From NCBI GenBank assembly GCA_014382085.1, contig JACNKJ010000035.1, forward strand, positions 1 to 5,668: 5,668 nucleotides of DNA, written 5' to 3'. Numbering within the stretch: position 1 is the stretch's first letter; the number at the start of each line of letters is the position of its first letter. Below the pieces are notes generated by a model. That model saw only the letters and a list, made by a program, of their open reading frames with translations. It made no database searches and had not been told where the DNA came from. This DNA is from a bacterium (GTDB taxonomy: Bacteria > Krumholzibacteriota > Krumholzibacteriia > JACNKJ01). Shown here piece after piece: positions 1 to 5,299 of the stretch. The translations under genes were made by a program, and so were the position numbers.

Positions 1-1020
1 TTCTTCCTGGCTGCGCACTCGTGTGAAGAGACGGCTGGAAAAGCCACCACCCAAGATTTCGTTGAGAATGCGCAGAGGGAAGAAGTACTCATCGTCGTGC
101 ATGATGCCCATGTGGCCCATGCGGATCTTCGACTGGTTGACATCTTCCTTGTAGATATACGCAATGGTGGGCTTGGTGTCGCTCACCGGCGGATTCGGCG
201 GGAAGAAGGTATCCACGGAGGACCAGTCGCCGAAGGCATCCTTGATCTTGCCCAGCATTTCCTGAGTGTCGAAGTCGCCGCCGGCCGTGAGAACGATGTT
301 GTTGGGATGCACGAAGTACTCGTGGAATCCCTGCAGGTCGCCGCGAGTGATGGCGTCGAAGGTGTCGTACTCCGGGTGCCGGGCATAAGGACTGTCGGCG
401 CCGTAGTAGAGTTTCTTCACCTCTCTCCAGGCGATGGTATCGGCATCATCGTTACGACGACTGATGGCCGTTTTCTCCTGGGTCATTGCCAGGTCGATCT
501 TCTCCTGCGGGAAAGCGGGATTGCGCATGATGTCCACGAAGACATCGAGCACTTCATCCAGGCTTTCCGTGAGGCAGCGCATACGCATACGTGCTTCAGA
601 TACACCCATGTTGGAAAGCGGTGAAGCACCGCCCACGTCCACCTCGACCATGGCGCCCATGTTTTCGAGCCTCACGTCGAGATCATCGCCGGGGTACTGC
701 TCGGTACCGCCGGTGCGCATGACTGTGCCCATGACACCGACCAAACCCACCTTGCTCGCGGGCTCGTAGATGGAGCCCAAACGCATACGGGCGTTTATTT
801 TCACCACGGGAAGATCGTGATCTTCCACGAGATAAACGATCATACCGTTTTCCAGCTCGACCCGAGTGACCTCGGGAATCTGGATGTCGCGAAGCGGCGG
901 CGTCTTCTTCAGGACCTTGTCGTAAGTCGGCGTTTTCGCCAGTGACTCCATGACCATGCCGCCCGAGAGCAGCACGAGGCCGAGGAGCGCACTAAACAGG
1001 ATTCTCATCGTCTTGTTCAT
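1..1020 (-). CDS. M16 family peptidase-like protein, non-catalytic partner (C-terminus beyond window)
   Basis: The reading frame is open from an ATG at 1020 to the window edge, giving 340 residues with no stop. An AGGGGGAG ribosome-binding site (1025-1032) lies 4 nt before the start. Residues 1-28 look like a signal peptide (MNKTMRILFSALLGLVLLSG, then a Met-rich stretch to about SLA), so the product is probably exported. The M16 fold is recognisable: LENGMIVYLVEDHDLPVV near 56-73, then a second domain near residue 296 on with SKIRMGHMGI and ILGGGFSSRLF (322-332). Where active family members have HXXEH, this protein reads GLVGVMGTVMRTGG (about 92-105), with no His or Glu pair. It is therefore predicted not to bind zinc. 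In known M16B pairs such a subunit supplies substrate-contact residues while the neighbour does the chemistry. The gene starts 12 nt after the stop of the active M16 gene, so the two are very likely cotranscribed and form a heterodimer (inference). Confidence 0.88.
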   Translation of the reverse strand, partial: MNKTMRILFSALLGLVLLSGGMVMESLAKTPTYDKVLKKTPPLRDIQIPEVTRVELENGMIVYLVEDHDLPVVKINARMRLGSIYEPASKVGLVGVMGTVMRTGGTEQYPGDDLDVRLENMGAMVEVDVGGASPLSNMGVSEARMRMRCLTESLDEVLDVFVDIMRNPAFPQEKIDLAMTQEKTAISRRNDDADTIAWREVKKLYYGADSPYARHPEYDTFDAITRGDLQGFHEYFVHPNNIVLTAGGDFDTQEMLGKIKDAFGDWSSVDTFFPPNPPVSDTKPTIAYIYKEDVNQSKIRMGHMGIMHDDEYFFPLRILNEILGGGFSSRLFTRVRSQEE

Positions 1021-1032
1021 CTCACTCCCCCT

Positions 1033-2544
1033 CTAACTGTCTTGTTCGGTGACGATCATCGCCACGCTGCGGTGCTTCTCGATCAGGTATTCCTTGGCGA
1101 CACGCTGCACATCTTCCACGGTAATGGTGTCGATCTCTTCGAGCTGTGTGAAGAGCTTGCGCCAGTCGCCCAGAATCATTTCCGCCCAACAAAGCTGCGC
1201 GGCCATGCCGGTGTTGCCTTCGAGCCCCTGGATAAACTGCGCTCGCGCGCGCTGCTTGTAGCCGGCCAGTTCGTCGGCTGTAATGCCTTCATCGTTGATC
1301 TTGTCGATCTCGGCGTAGACGGCCTCTTCCAACTCAATGGGATCGACTCCCTGATTGGGAAGAGCCACCAGTGCCATGAGATTGGGGAAACGCTCGCCGG
1401 GGAATCCGGTAAAGGATCCGGCCCACAAGGCCTGCTGCGTATCCTTGATCAGCGAGGTGGACAAACGACTTGAACGTCCCTGCCCGAGGATGTCGGCCAG
1501 CGCCTGCAGGGCGTTCGAATCTTCATGCTTGGCATCGGGAATGTGATAACCGATGAACATGAAGGGCTGTGCGGGATCCTTCATGACCATGCGACGCTCG
1601 CCCAGCTGCTCCGGCTCTATAGTGCGGATTGGCTGCTCGCCATGACCCGGCTCGATGCGGCCGAAGTACTTCTTGGCAACGGCCTTCAGGTCCTCGTAAT
1701 AGATGTCCCCCACCACGGCCACGACCATGTTCCTCGCGCCATAGTGCTTCTCGTAGAACTCGTAGGCGTCCAGGCGGCTGTAAGCCTCGATGTCGCTGCG
1801 GTGCCCAATGGTAGGCTGCCCATAGCTGTGGCCCAGGAAGGCCGTGGCCAGGAATTCTTCGAAAAGCCTGCCCTGAGGATTGCTCTCCGAACGCATGCGA
1901 CGCTCTTCGATGATGACGTTGCGTTCCTTATAGAACTCGCGCAGCACGGGGCGAACGAAACGATCGCTCTCCATAAGCGCCCAGAGTTCCAACTGATTGG
2001 AAGGCATGCTGTAGAAGTACTGGGTGGCGTCGGGGCTTGTGCCCGCGTTCATACCCACACCGCCGTTCTCTTCAACCATGCGTCCGAAGGCGTTGGGAAC
2101 TACCAGTTCGCCGGCCTCGTCCTGCAGGTCTTTGAACTTGGCTTCAAGTTCGGCCAGGCGATCAGGATCGGCCTTGTCGCCTTTCCAGCGTTCGTCGCGA
2201 AGCTCCTCATAGACCAGATCCATCTTATCGAGGATCTTCTTTTCTTTTTTGTAGTTGGTGGTGCCGAGCTCGGTGTTGCCCTTAAAGGCCATGTGCTCGA
2301 ACATGTGCGCAAGACCGGTCAGCCCTGTTGTCTCGTCCACTCCACCCACGTTCACGTAGGTCCAGAATGAGAAGACCGGCACTTCGTGGCGCTCCAGAAG
2401 CAAGATCTTGAGTCCATTGTCCAGGACAATCTCCTGAACCTCGTTCTCGATGTCTTCATAGCTGGCCGTCGCGGGCATTGCCGCGAGAACAAGCAGAGAC
2501 AGCACTACGCCGAGGCGGATCCAGGCCGCCGTCGTCTTGCGCAT
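1033..2544 (-). CDS. M16 family zinc metallopeptidase, exported, catalytic subunit
   Basis: The protein has 503 residues if started at the second of two tandem ATGs (2542-2544). A GGGAGGT site at 2551-2557 lies close upstream, and the second ATG has the better spacing. A longer frame to 2622 exists but would place 26 unlikely residues before the signal peptide. Residues 1-27 form a signal peptide ending MPATA. The inverted zinc motif is H80-M-F-E83-H84 inside GLAHMFEHMAFKGN; the third ligand is probably E214 (or E213) in KERNVIIEERRMR. The HXXEH-to-Glu distance is about 130 residues instead of the usual 75 or so. The cause is a charged, probably helical insertion at about 95-155, rich in Lys, Glu, Asp and Leu. 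The second M16 domain begins near 320, with ILGQGRSSRL at about 353-362. Expected role: periplasmic or envelope-associated oligopeptide or protein degradation. The substrate cannot be read from the sequence. It is followed after 12 nt by an inactive M16 partner. Confidence 0.95.
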   Translation of the reverse strand: MRKTTAAWIRLGVVLSLLVLAAMPATASYEDIENEVQEIVLDNGLKILLLERHEVPVFSFWTYVNVGGVDETTGLTGLAHMFEHMAFKGNTELGTTNYKKEKKILDKMDLVYEELRDERWKGDKADPDRLAELEAKFKDLQDEAGELVVPNAFGRMVEENGGVGMNAGTSPDATQYFYSMPSNQLELWALMESDRFVRPVLREFYKERNVIIEERRMRSESNPQGRLFEEFLATAFLGHSYGQPTIGHRSDIEAYSRLDAYEFYEKHYGARNMVVAVVGDIYYEDLKAVAKKYFGRIEPGHGEQPIRTIEPEQLGERRMVMKDPAQPFMFIGYHIPDAKHEDSNALQALADILGQGRSSRLSTSLIKDTQQALWAGSFTGFPGERFPNLMALVALPNQGVDPIELEEAVYAEIDKINDEGITADELAGYKQRARAQFIQGLEGNTGMAAQLCWAEMILGDWRKLFTQLEEIDTITVEDVQRVAKEYLIEKHRSVAMIVTEQDS

Positions 2545-2593
2545 CATCGTACCTCCCGATGAATTCGGAATTGGATATAGGAATAGCTCGCGG

Positions 2594-2622
2594 AAGCTAA
2601 CACAGTGATGTCCCTCTATCAA
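2594..2622 (-). promoter_or_regulatory. candidate promoter of the M16 operon
   Basis: Read on the minus strand, TTGATA (2617-2622, five of six to the -35 consensus) is followed by a 17-bp spacer and TAGCTT (2594-2599, three of six to -10). A TGT just before the -10 could act as an extended -10 element. Transcription would start near 2587, giving a leader of about 40 nt before the chosen ATG. The -10 match is poor, so this is tentative. Confidence 0.3.
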
Positions 2623-2623
2623 G

Positions 2624-2639
2624 GTGCCCAGGAGGGCAC
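2624..2639. repeat. short perfect inverted repeat in the divergent intergenic region
   Basis: GTGCCC (2624-2629), AGGA, GGGCAC (2634-2639) form a perfect 6-bp dyad with a 4-nt centre. It lies 1 bp from the candidate -35 of the M16 operon and between two divergent genes. It could be an operator. It has no T-tract on either side, so it is not a typical terminator. A dyad this short can occur by chance. Confidence 0.4.
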
Positions 2640-2771
2640 ATGTTAAACAGGACTGTCCGATCCTAAACTGCTGTTAATACGTAAGTTATGGTGATCTTTA
2701 TGTGGTATTCAGAACCCACTTCAAGTATGATATGCGCCCCAAGCGACAAACCATCCTCAAGGAGAAGCACT

Positions 2772-3647
2772 ATGAACGGACGTCCCCTGCTAAAGACCGG
2801 CACCACCGGCCTTGCCCTGCTCCTCTTGCTCCTTTCGGCCTCACTCGCACTCGCCTGGTCCTCGGGCCCCCCTGATGGACGCACCGGCGCGCCGGGTGAA
2901 GGCAATTGCACCGCCTGTCATACAACGTTCCCCTTAGATTCGGGCTCGGGCAGCTTTGACATTGCCACCGGCAGCAGCAACTACAATCCCGACGAGGTCT
3001 ACACCGTCGTCGTGGAACTGTCCGATCCCGACGCCTCCCGTTGGGGTTTCGAATTGACTTTCATCGACAACGAAGGTTTCGCCGCGGGAACTCTTTCGAA
3101 CGTCGACGGCAATACCCAAGTCACCACAGCCAGCGGTCGTGACTACGGCAAGCAGACCAGCACCGGAACTTTCAATGGGCAGGTCGCCTCGGCCACCTGG
3201 ATGATGCAGTGGATCGCTCCAGCGGCTGGCGCCGGCACCATCGAGTTGTACGGCATGGGCAATGCGGCCAACGGCAACTTCGGTTCCAGTGGTGATCACA
3301 TCTACAGCTTTAGCAGCACCTTCGAGGAGAACAACGAAACCAGCGTGGATCCCTACGCGAGCTTCGCGCTTCTCAATCCCAACTACCCCAACCCCTTCAA
3401 CCCCAAGACCCGCATTCCCTTCTCGCTTGAGAAAGAAAGCTGGGTGCGCCTGAGCATCTACGATGCGCGTGGCCGCCTAGTCACGGTTTTGGAGGATGGT
3501 CCCATGGGTTCCGGCAGCCACGAGCGCAGCTGGGCCGGCCAGGACTCTCGCGGCCAGAGCCAGCCCTCGGGCGTCTACCTTGCGAGGCTCACGAATGACC
3601 GTGGCGAGGACATGGCTCCTGCCCGCAAGATGATACTTAGTAAGTAG
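2772..3647 (+). CDS. secreted protein with CXXCH motif, choice-of-anchor-V-like domain and FlgD-like C-terminal domain
   Basis: The start is placed at 2772 (291 residues) because AAGGAGA at 2759-2765 sits 6 nt upstream and a signal peptide follows directly. Residues 1-28 are basic then very Leu-rich, ending SLALA. An upstream ATG at 2688 would add 28 residues without export character. The mature N-terminus has SSGPPDGRTGAPGEGNCTACHT; C46-T-A-C49-H50 is a CXXCH motif able to carry covalent c-type haem. Residues 58-185 form a beta-rich domain (YNPDEVYTVVVEL, RWGFELTF, WMMQWIAP, NAANGN, GDHIYSF) resembling the choice-of-anchor V family. Residues 199-291 form a FlgD-like/T9SS-type C-terminal domain: NPNYPNPFNPKTRIPFSL, IYDARGRLV, SGVYLARL, ARKMILSK. 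In related bacteria such domains end exported, cell-surface or secreted proteins. The exact function is unknown. Domain assignments are from pattern memory; the C-terminal one is the firmest. Confidence 0.86.
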   Translation: MNGRPLLKTGTTGLALLLLLLSASLALAWSSGPPDGRTGAPGEGNCTACHTTFPLDSGSGSFDIATGSSNYNPDEVYTVVVELSDPDASRWGFELTFIDNEGFAAGTLSNVDGNTQVTTASGRDYGKQTSTGTFNGQVASATWMMQWIAPAAGAGTIELYGMGNAANGNFGSSGDHIYSFSSTFEENNETSVDPYASFALLNPNYPNPFNPKTRIPFSLEKESWVRLSIYDARGRLVTVLEDGPMGSGSHERSWAGQDSRGQSQPSGVYLARLTNDRGEDMAPARKMILSK

Positions 3648-3666
3648 TTGCGAGATTTATTGGGAT

Positions 3667-3688
3667 CCGGCCCCTTGACGGGGGCCGG
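3667..3688. repeat. perfect 8-bp inverted repeat with the rpmB -35 box as its loop
   Basis: CCGGCCCC (3667-3674) and GGGGCCGG (3681-3688) are exact reverse complements separated only by TTGACG, the likely -35 hexamer of the rpmB promoter. There is no T-tract after it, so it is a poor terminator for the gene ending at 3647. It may be a binding site for a dimeric regulator, or a remnant terminator co-opted as a promoter. Confidence 0.7.
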
Positions 3689-3703
3689 TCCCCTTGCTAT
3701 ATT
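3675..3703 (+). promoter_or_regulatory. sigma70-type promoter of rpmB
   Basis: TTGACG (3675-3680; five of six to TTGACA), a spacer of exactly 17 bp, then TATATT (3698-3703; five of six to TATAAT). A TGC just upstream of the -10 fits an extended -10. Transcription should begin near 3710, about 55 nt before the rpmB start. The bases after the -10 (CTGCGCC) form a GC-rich discriminator. In E. coli that feature goes with stringent (ppGpp) control of ribosomal genes; applying it here is inference. Confidence 0.8.
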
Positions 3704-3718
3704 CTGCGCCTTCCAGGA

Positions 3719-3743
3719 CGGCCCCCAGCCGGGCCGCTTTTTT
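3719..3743 (+). terminator. intrinsic-terminator-like hairpin in the rpmB leader (possible attenuator)
   Basis: CGGCCC (3719-3724), loop CCAGCC, GGGCCG (3731-3736), then C and six T residues (3738-3743). This is the form of a rho-independent terminator, with an all-GC 6-bp stem. It lies downstream of the rpmB promoter and upstream of its ribosome-binding site. It could end read-through from the gene stopping at 3647, attenuate rpmB itself, or both. The position relative to the promoter makes attenuation a real possibility but does not prove it. Confidence 0.6.
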
Positions 3744-3764
3744 ACGCTCCAGAGAGGTGATGTC

Positions 3765-3953
3765 ATGTCTAAGCGCTGCGTTGTCAACGGTAAGGGCCCC
3801 CGTAGCGGCAACAACGTCAGTCACGCCAAGAACCGCACAAAGCGCTGGTTCAAGCCCAATCTCCAGAAGCGTCGCGTGATGATCGACGGCAAAATGCAGC
3901 GCGTGTGGATTTCCACCAGCGGTCTGCGCACCCTGGAGAAGAACGCCAAGTAA
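3765..3953 (+). CDS. rpmB: 50S ribosomal protein L28
   Basis: The protein is 62 residues, normal for compact bacterial L28. It begins MSKRCVVNGKGPRSGNNVSH, with the family signatures GNNVSHAKNRTKRWFKPNLQKR and VWISTSGLRTLEK. L28 is a basic component of the large ribosomal subunit. Only one Cys is present near the N-terminus (C5), so this is the zinc-free form without the two CXXC pairs. The start at 3765 is fixed by homology and by AGAGG (3753-3757) 7 nt upstream. The same frame is open upstream to 3648, but that part overlaps the promoter and has no family similarity. The gene appears monocistronic: its own promoter lies at 3675-3703 and a strong terminator follows at 3979-4008. The frequent partner rpmG (L33) is not present downstream. 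Confidence 0.98.
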   Translation: MSKRCVVNGKGPRSGNNVSHAKNRTKRWFKPNLQKRRVMIDGKMQRVWISTSGLRTLEKNAK

Positions 3954-3978
3954 TACGGCTGTTCGTCCTAAGAATTAA

Positions 3979-4008
3979 CGCCTCCCTCGGAAGAGGGAGG
4001 CGTTTTTT
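3979..4008 (+). terminator. rho-independent terminator after rpmB
   Basis: CGCCTCCCTC (3979-3988), loop GGAA, GAGGGAGGCG (3993-4002) form a perfect 10-bp stem followed by TTTTTT (4003-4008). Two A residues before the stem can pair with the first T residues. The GGAA loop fits the stable GNRA tetraloop class. It lies 26 nt after the rpmB stop and 45 nt from the stop of the convergent Fic gene. On the minus strand the stem is followed by TTAATTCTT, so weak bidirectional action is possible. Confidence 0.95.
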
Positions 4009-4052
4009 GTTGGTACTTAAAGAACCTGGCCAAATGGGCTGAGGAACACGTT

Positions 4053-4640
4053 TCAGGAGCGAACGAATTCGAGAAGTTTCGCATAATCCAATCCGTCCGC
4101 AGCTTTCAGCGCTTCGATGTAAACTCGCCGCACTTCCCCAATCGACGCCAAATCACCTCTCCCCCATGTAAACATCGGCTGATCTAGACGCCTCTCCAAC
4201 AAGAGGTCCGCCATCACGCGAGCATGGCGCCCATTCCCGTTTGAGAAGGGGTGAATGGACACTAGATGATGATGGAAGCGAACCGCGATTTCATCCGGTG
4301 GATAGGTCTGCTGCTCAAGCCAATACTTCACATTGTCCAGCAACTGGCTTACTTGCACGGGAATCTGATGAAAGGTAATGCCGAGGTTCTTATCGCTCTG
4401 CCGGTAGCTGCCCGCCCAGCGCCAAACCTCGCCGAACATTCGTTGATGCAATCTCCGAAGAAACAACTCATCAAGGACATCCTTCGGTTTCCGTCGATCC
4501 AACCAATCCAGAGCGTCCACGATGTTGTCATGCTCCAGTCGATCCAGCTCTGCTCGTGTCATGATATGCGAGGGAATCAATCCATCAATCTCATTGGGAT
4601 CGAGAGCGGTCTGCCCGGTTGTTGGGTTTTCCTCGATCAT
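4053..4640 (-). CDS. Fic domain protein, mobile mystery protein B type
   Basis: The protein has 195 residues from the ATG at 4640, which overlaps the stop of the upstream HTH gene as ATGA, implying translational coupling. A GTG at 4652 in the same frame lacks a ribosome-binding site. The N-terminus (TALDPNEIDGLIPSHIMTRAEL, about 11-32, and DRLEHDNI) and C-terminus (MFTWGRGDLASIGEVRRVYIEAL then LLEFVRS) match mobile mystery protein B. FGEVWRWAGSYR (69-80) is the typical Fic core helix. A flap-like segment (LGITFHQIPV) follows near 86-95. The active-site motif is H130-PFSNGNGRHA-R141. It keeps the catalytic His, the GNGR anion hole and the second Arg, but has Asn134 where most Fic AMP-transferases have Asp or Glu for magnesium. 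Fic enzymes transfer AMP or related groups from nucleotides to proteins. The target here is unknown. It probably acts as the toxin-like or effector half of the pair. Confidence 0.92.
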   Translation of the reverse strand: MIEENPTTGQTALDPNEIDGLIPSHIMTRAELDRLEHDNIVDALDWLDRRKPKDVLDELFLRRLHQRMFGEVWRWAGSYRQSDKNLGITFHQIPVQVSQLLDNVKYWLEQQTYPPDEIAVRFHHHLVSIHPFSNGNGRHARVMADLLLERRLDQPMFTWGRGDLASIGEVRRVYIEALKAADGLDYAKLLEFVRS

Positions 4641-5104
4641 TCCTCGCCCCACAGTTGGCGAGGAGGATTGCGTTTGAGTTCAGTTACCATCTCTTCCTTG
4701 GCTCGTCGACGTTCTGCGGGGGAGAGACCCTGCGCCTCCAAGTCCATCAGATGACCGGATCTCTCCAGTCTTCGCTGCACAAGTTGTTCCACTTGCTGGT
4801 GGAGCATGGCCTCTAAGCCCCTTCGAGGGATAAGAGCAAACACCAAAGTACAGTCCAAACCCTCCGCAACTTTTTCCAAGGTGCGTAGGGTCAGCGATCC
4901 ATCGAGCTCCTGTTTCTCGATAGCGGAAATTCGTTGACGAGTAAGACCTGTCCGCTTTGCGAGTTGCTGGCCGCTCATGCCAAGCACATCTCGAATAGCA
5001 CGGATCCACCCTTTTCTGGGCGGAGGCGTTTCGATGAGGACTCTGTACCGCACAAGTGTGCGATCCAATTGCTCCCGGGCAAGTTTCTCAGCCGTCTTTC
5101 TCAC
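4637..5104 (-). CDS. XRE-type HTH protein, mobile mystery protein A type
   Basis: The protein has 155 residues from a GTG at 5104. GGGGG at 5111-5115 is a plausible ribosome-binding site 6 nt upstream; the nearby ATG is out of frame. Residues 33-92 form a Cro/C1-like HTH: GWIRAIRDVLGMSGQQLAKR, then TGLTRQRISAIEKQE, then GSLTLRTLEKVAEGLDCTL. The following FALIP, the GHLMDLEAQG segment and the terminal LW-acidic ending match mobile mystery protein A. That family is reported always next to mobile mystery protein B, often in plasmid or other mobile contexts. Its 3' end overlaps the Fic gene by four bases (ATGA). Likely role: DNA-binding autorepressor of the operon, perhaps also the antitoxin that restrains the Fic partner (inference). 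The promoter region shows repeated candidate operators consistent with autoregulation. Confidence 0.92.
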   Translation of the reverse strand: MRKTAEKLAREQLDRTLVRYRVLIETPPPRKGWIRAIRDVLGMSGQQLAKRTGLTRQRISAIEKQELDGSLTLRTLEKVAEGLDCTLVFALIPRRGLEAMLHQQVEQLVQRRLERSGHLMDLEAQGLSPAERRRAKEEMVTELKRNPPRQLWGEE

Positions 5105-5113
5105 GGTCGACCC

Positions 5114-5155
5114 CCATTATTGACAATGCATATATAGACGTTTCCTCCATTATTG
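5114..5155. repeat. direct repeat CCATTATTG flanking the HTH/Fic core promoter
   Basis: The 9-mer CCATTATTG occurs at 5114-5122 and again at 5147-5155, 33 bp apart, close to three helical turns. One copy overlaps the predicted transcription start and ribosome-binding region. The other overlaps the -35 box. This is the layout expected of paired operators for an autorepressor, most simply the HTH protein encoded just downstream. Confidence 0.6.
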
Positions 5156-5206
5156 TCTATGTATCTATTGCTTTATCTTGAGTTTTGTCACTATACACAT
5201 TGTCAC
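5121..5206. promoter_or_regulatory. repeated TTGTCA-like half-sites, candidate operators
   Basis: TGACAATG (5121-5128) has an exact inverted partner CATTGTCA at 5198-5205. TTGTCAC is repeated directly at 5185-5191 and 5200-5206 (15 bp apart), and TTGTCT lies at 5153-5158 on the -35 box. Four copies of one 6-bp word within 86 bp suggest a multi-site operator. Some overlap with -35-like sequence is unavoidable, so part of the pattern may be promoter rather than operator. Confidence 0.5.
5131..5159 (-). promoter_or_regulatory. promoter of the HTH/Fic operon
   Basis: On the minus strand, TAGACA (5154-5159; five of six to -35) is followed by a 17-bp spacer and TATATA (5131-5136; four of six to -10). 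The predicted start of transcription is near 5124, giving a leader of about 20 nt before the GTG at 5104. The surrounding 100 bases are markedly AT-rich (about 35-40 percent GC by count over 5101-5220) compared with the genes around them. Confidence 0.65.
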
Positions 5207-5254
5207 ACTCTCAGCAATTCTTAGACCTCACCGTCCTCATTCAAGCGCAACTCC

Positions 5255-5268
5255 GTACGATATCGTAC
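5255..5268. repeat. perfect 14-bp palindrome GTACGATATCGTAC
   Basis: The 14 bases are identical to their own reverse complement with no central spacer. A palindrome of this length is rarely due to chance in a 319-bp region. It is likely to be bound by a dimeric DNA-binding protein, but I do not recognise it as the site of a named regulator. Confidence 0.75.
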
Positions 5269-5278
5269 ATCACCGGGA

Positions 5279-5290
5279 GTGACGCGTCAC
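5279..5290. repeat. perfect 12-bp palindrome GTGACGCGTCAC
   Basis: The 12 bases are a perfect palindrome, centred 23 bp (about two helical turns) from the centre of the 14-bp palindrome at 5255-5268. The two sequences are different, apart from a shared outer GT...AC, so they may serve different proteins or be cooperative variants. Confidence 0.65.
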
Positions 5291-5299
5291 CTTCGAGAG

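Noticed and set aside
97..769. Plus-strand open frames 97-624 and 434-769
   Set aside because: Both are antisense to the second M16 gene, whose frame is continuous and matches the family. They resemble nothing known.
1525..2370. Long plus-strand open frame of 281 codons
   Set aside because: It lies entirely antisense to the M16 catalytic gene, has no ribosome-binding site, and its His/Val/Leu-rich composition is typical of the complement of a GC-rich gene.
2726..2731. TATGAT as -10 for the CXXCH protein gene
   Set aside because: The hexamer is good, but no acceptable -35 lies 16-18 bp upstream, so I did not call a promoter.
2688..2771. Upstream start for the CXXCH protein
   Set aside because: It would add 28 residues before a well-formed signal peptide; the ATG at 2772 has a good ribosome-binding site.
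2934..3299. Minus-strand frame of 121 codons
   Set aside because: It is antisense to the CXXCH/FlgD-like gene, which has a signal peptide, ribosome-binding site and recognisable domains.
3648..3764. N-terminal extension of L28 in the same frame
   Set aside because: The added residues overlap the promoter and leader hairpin and have no L28 similarity; the start at 3765 gives the standard length.
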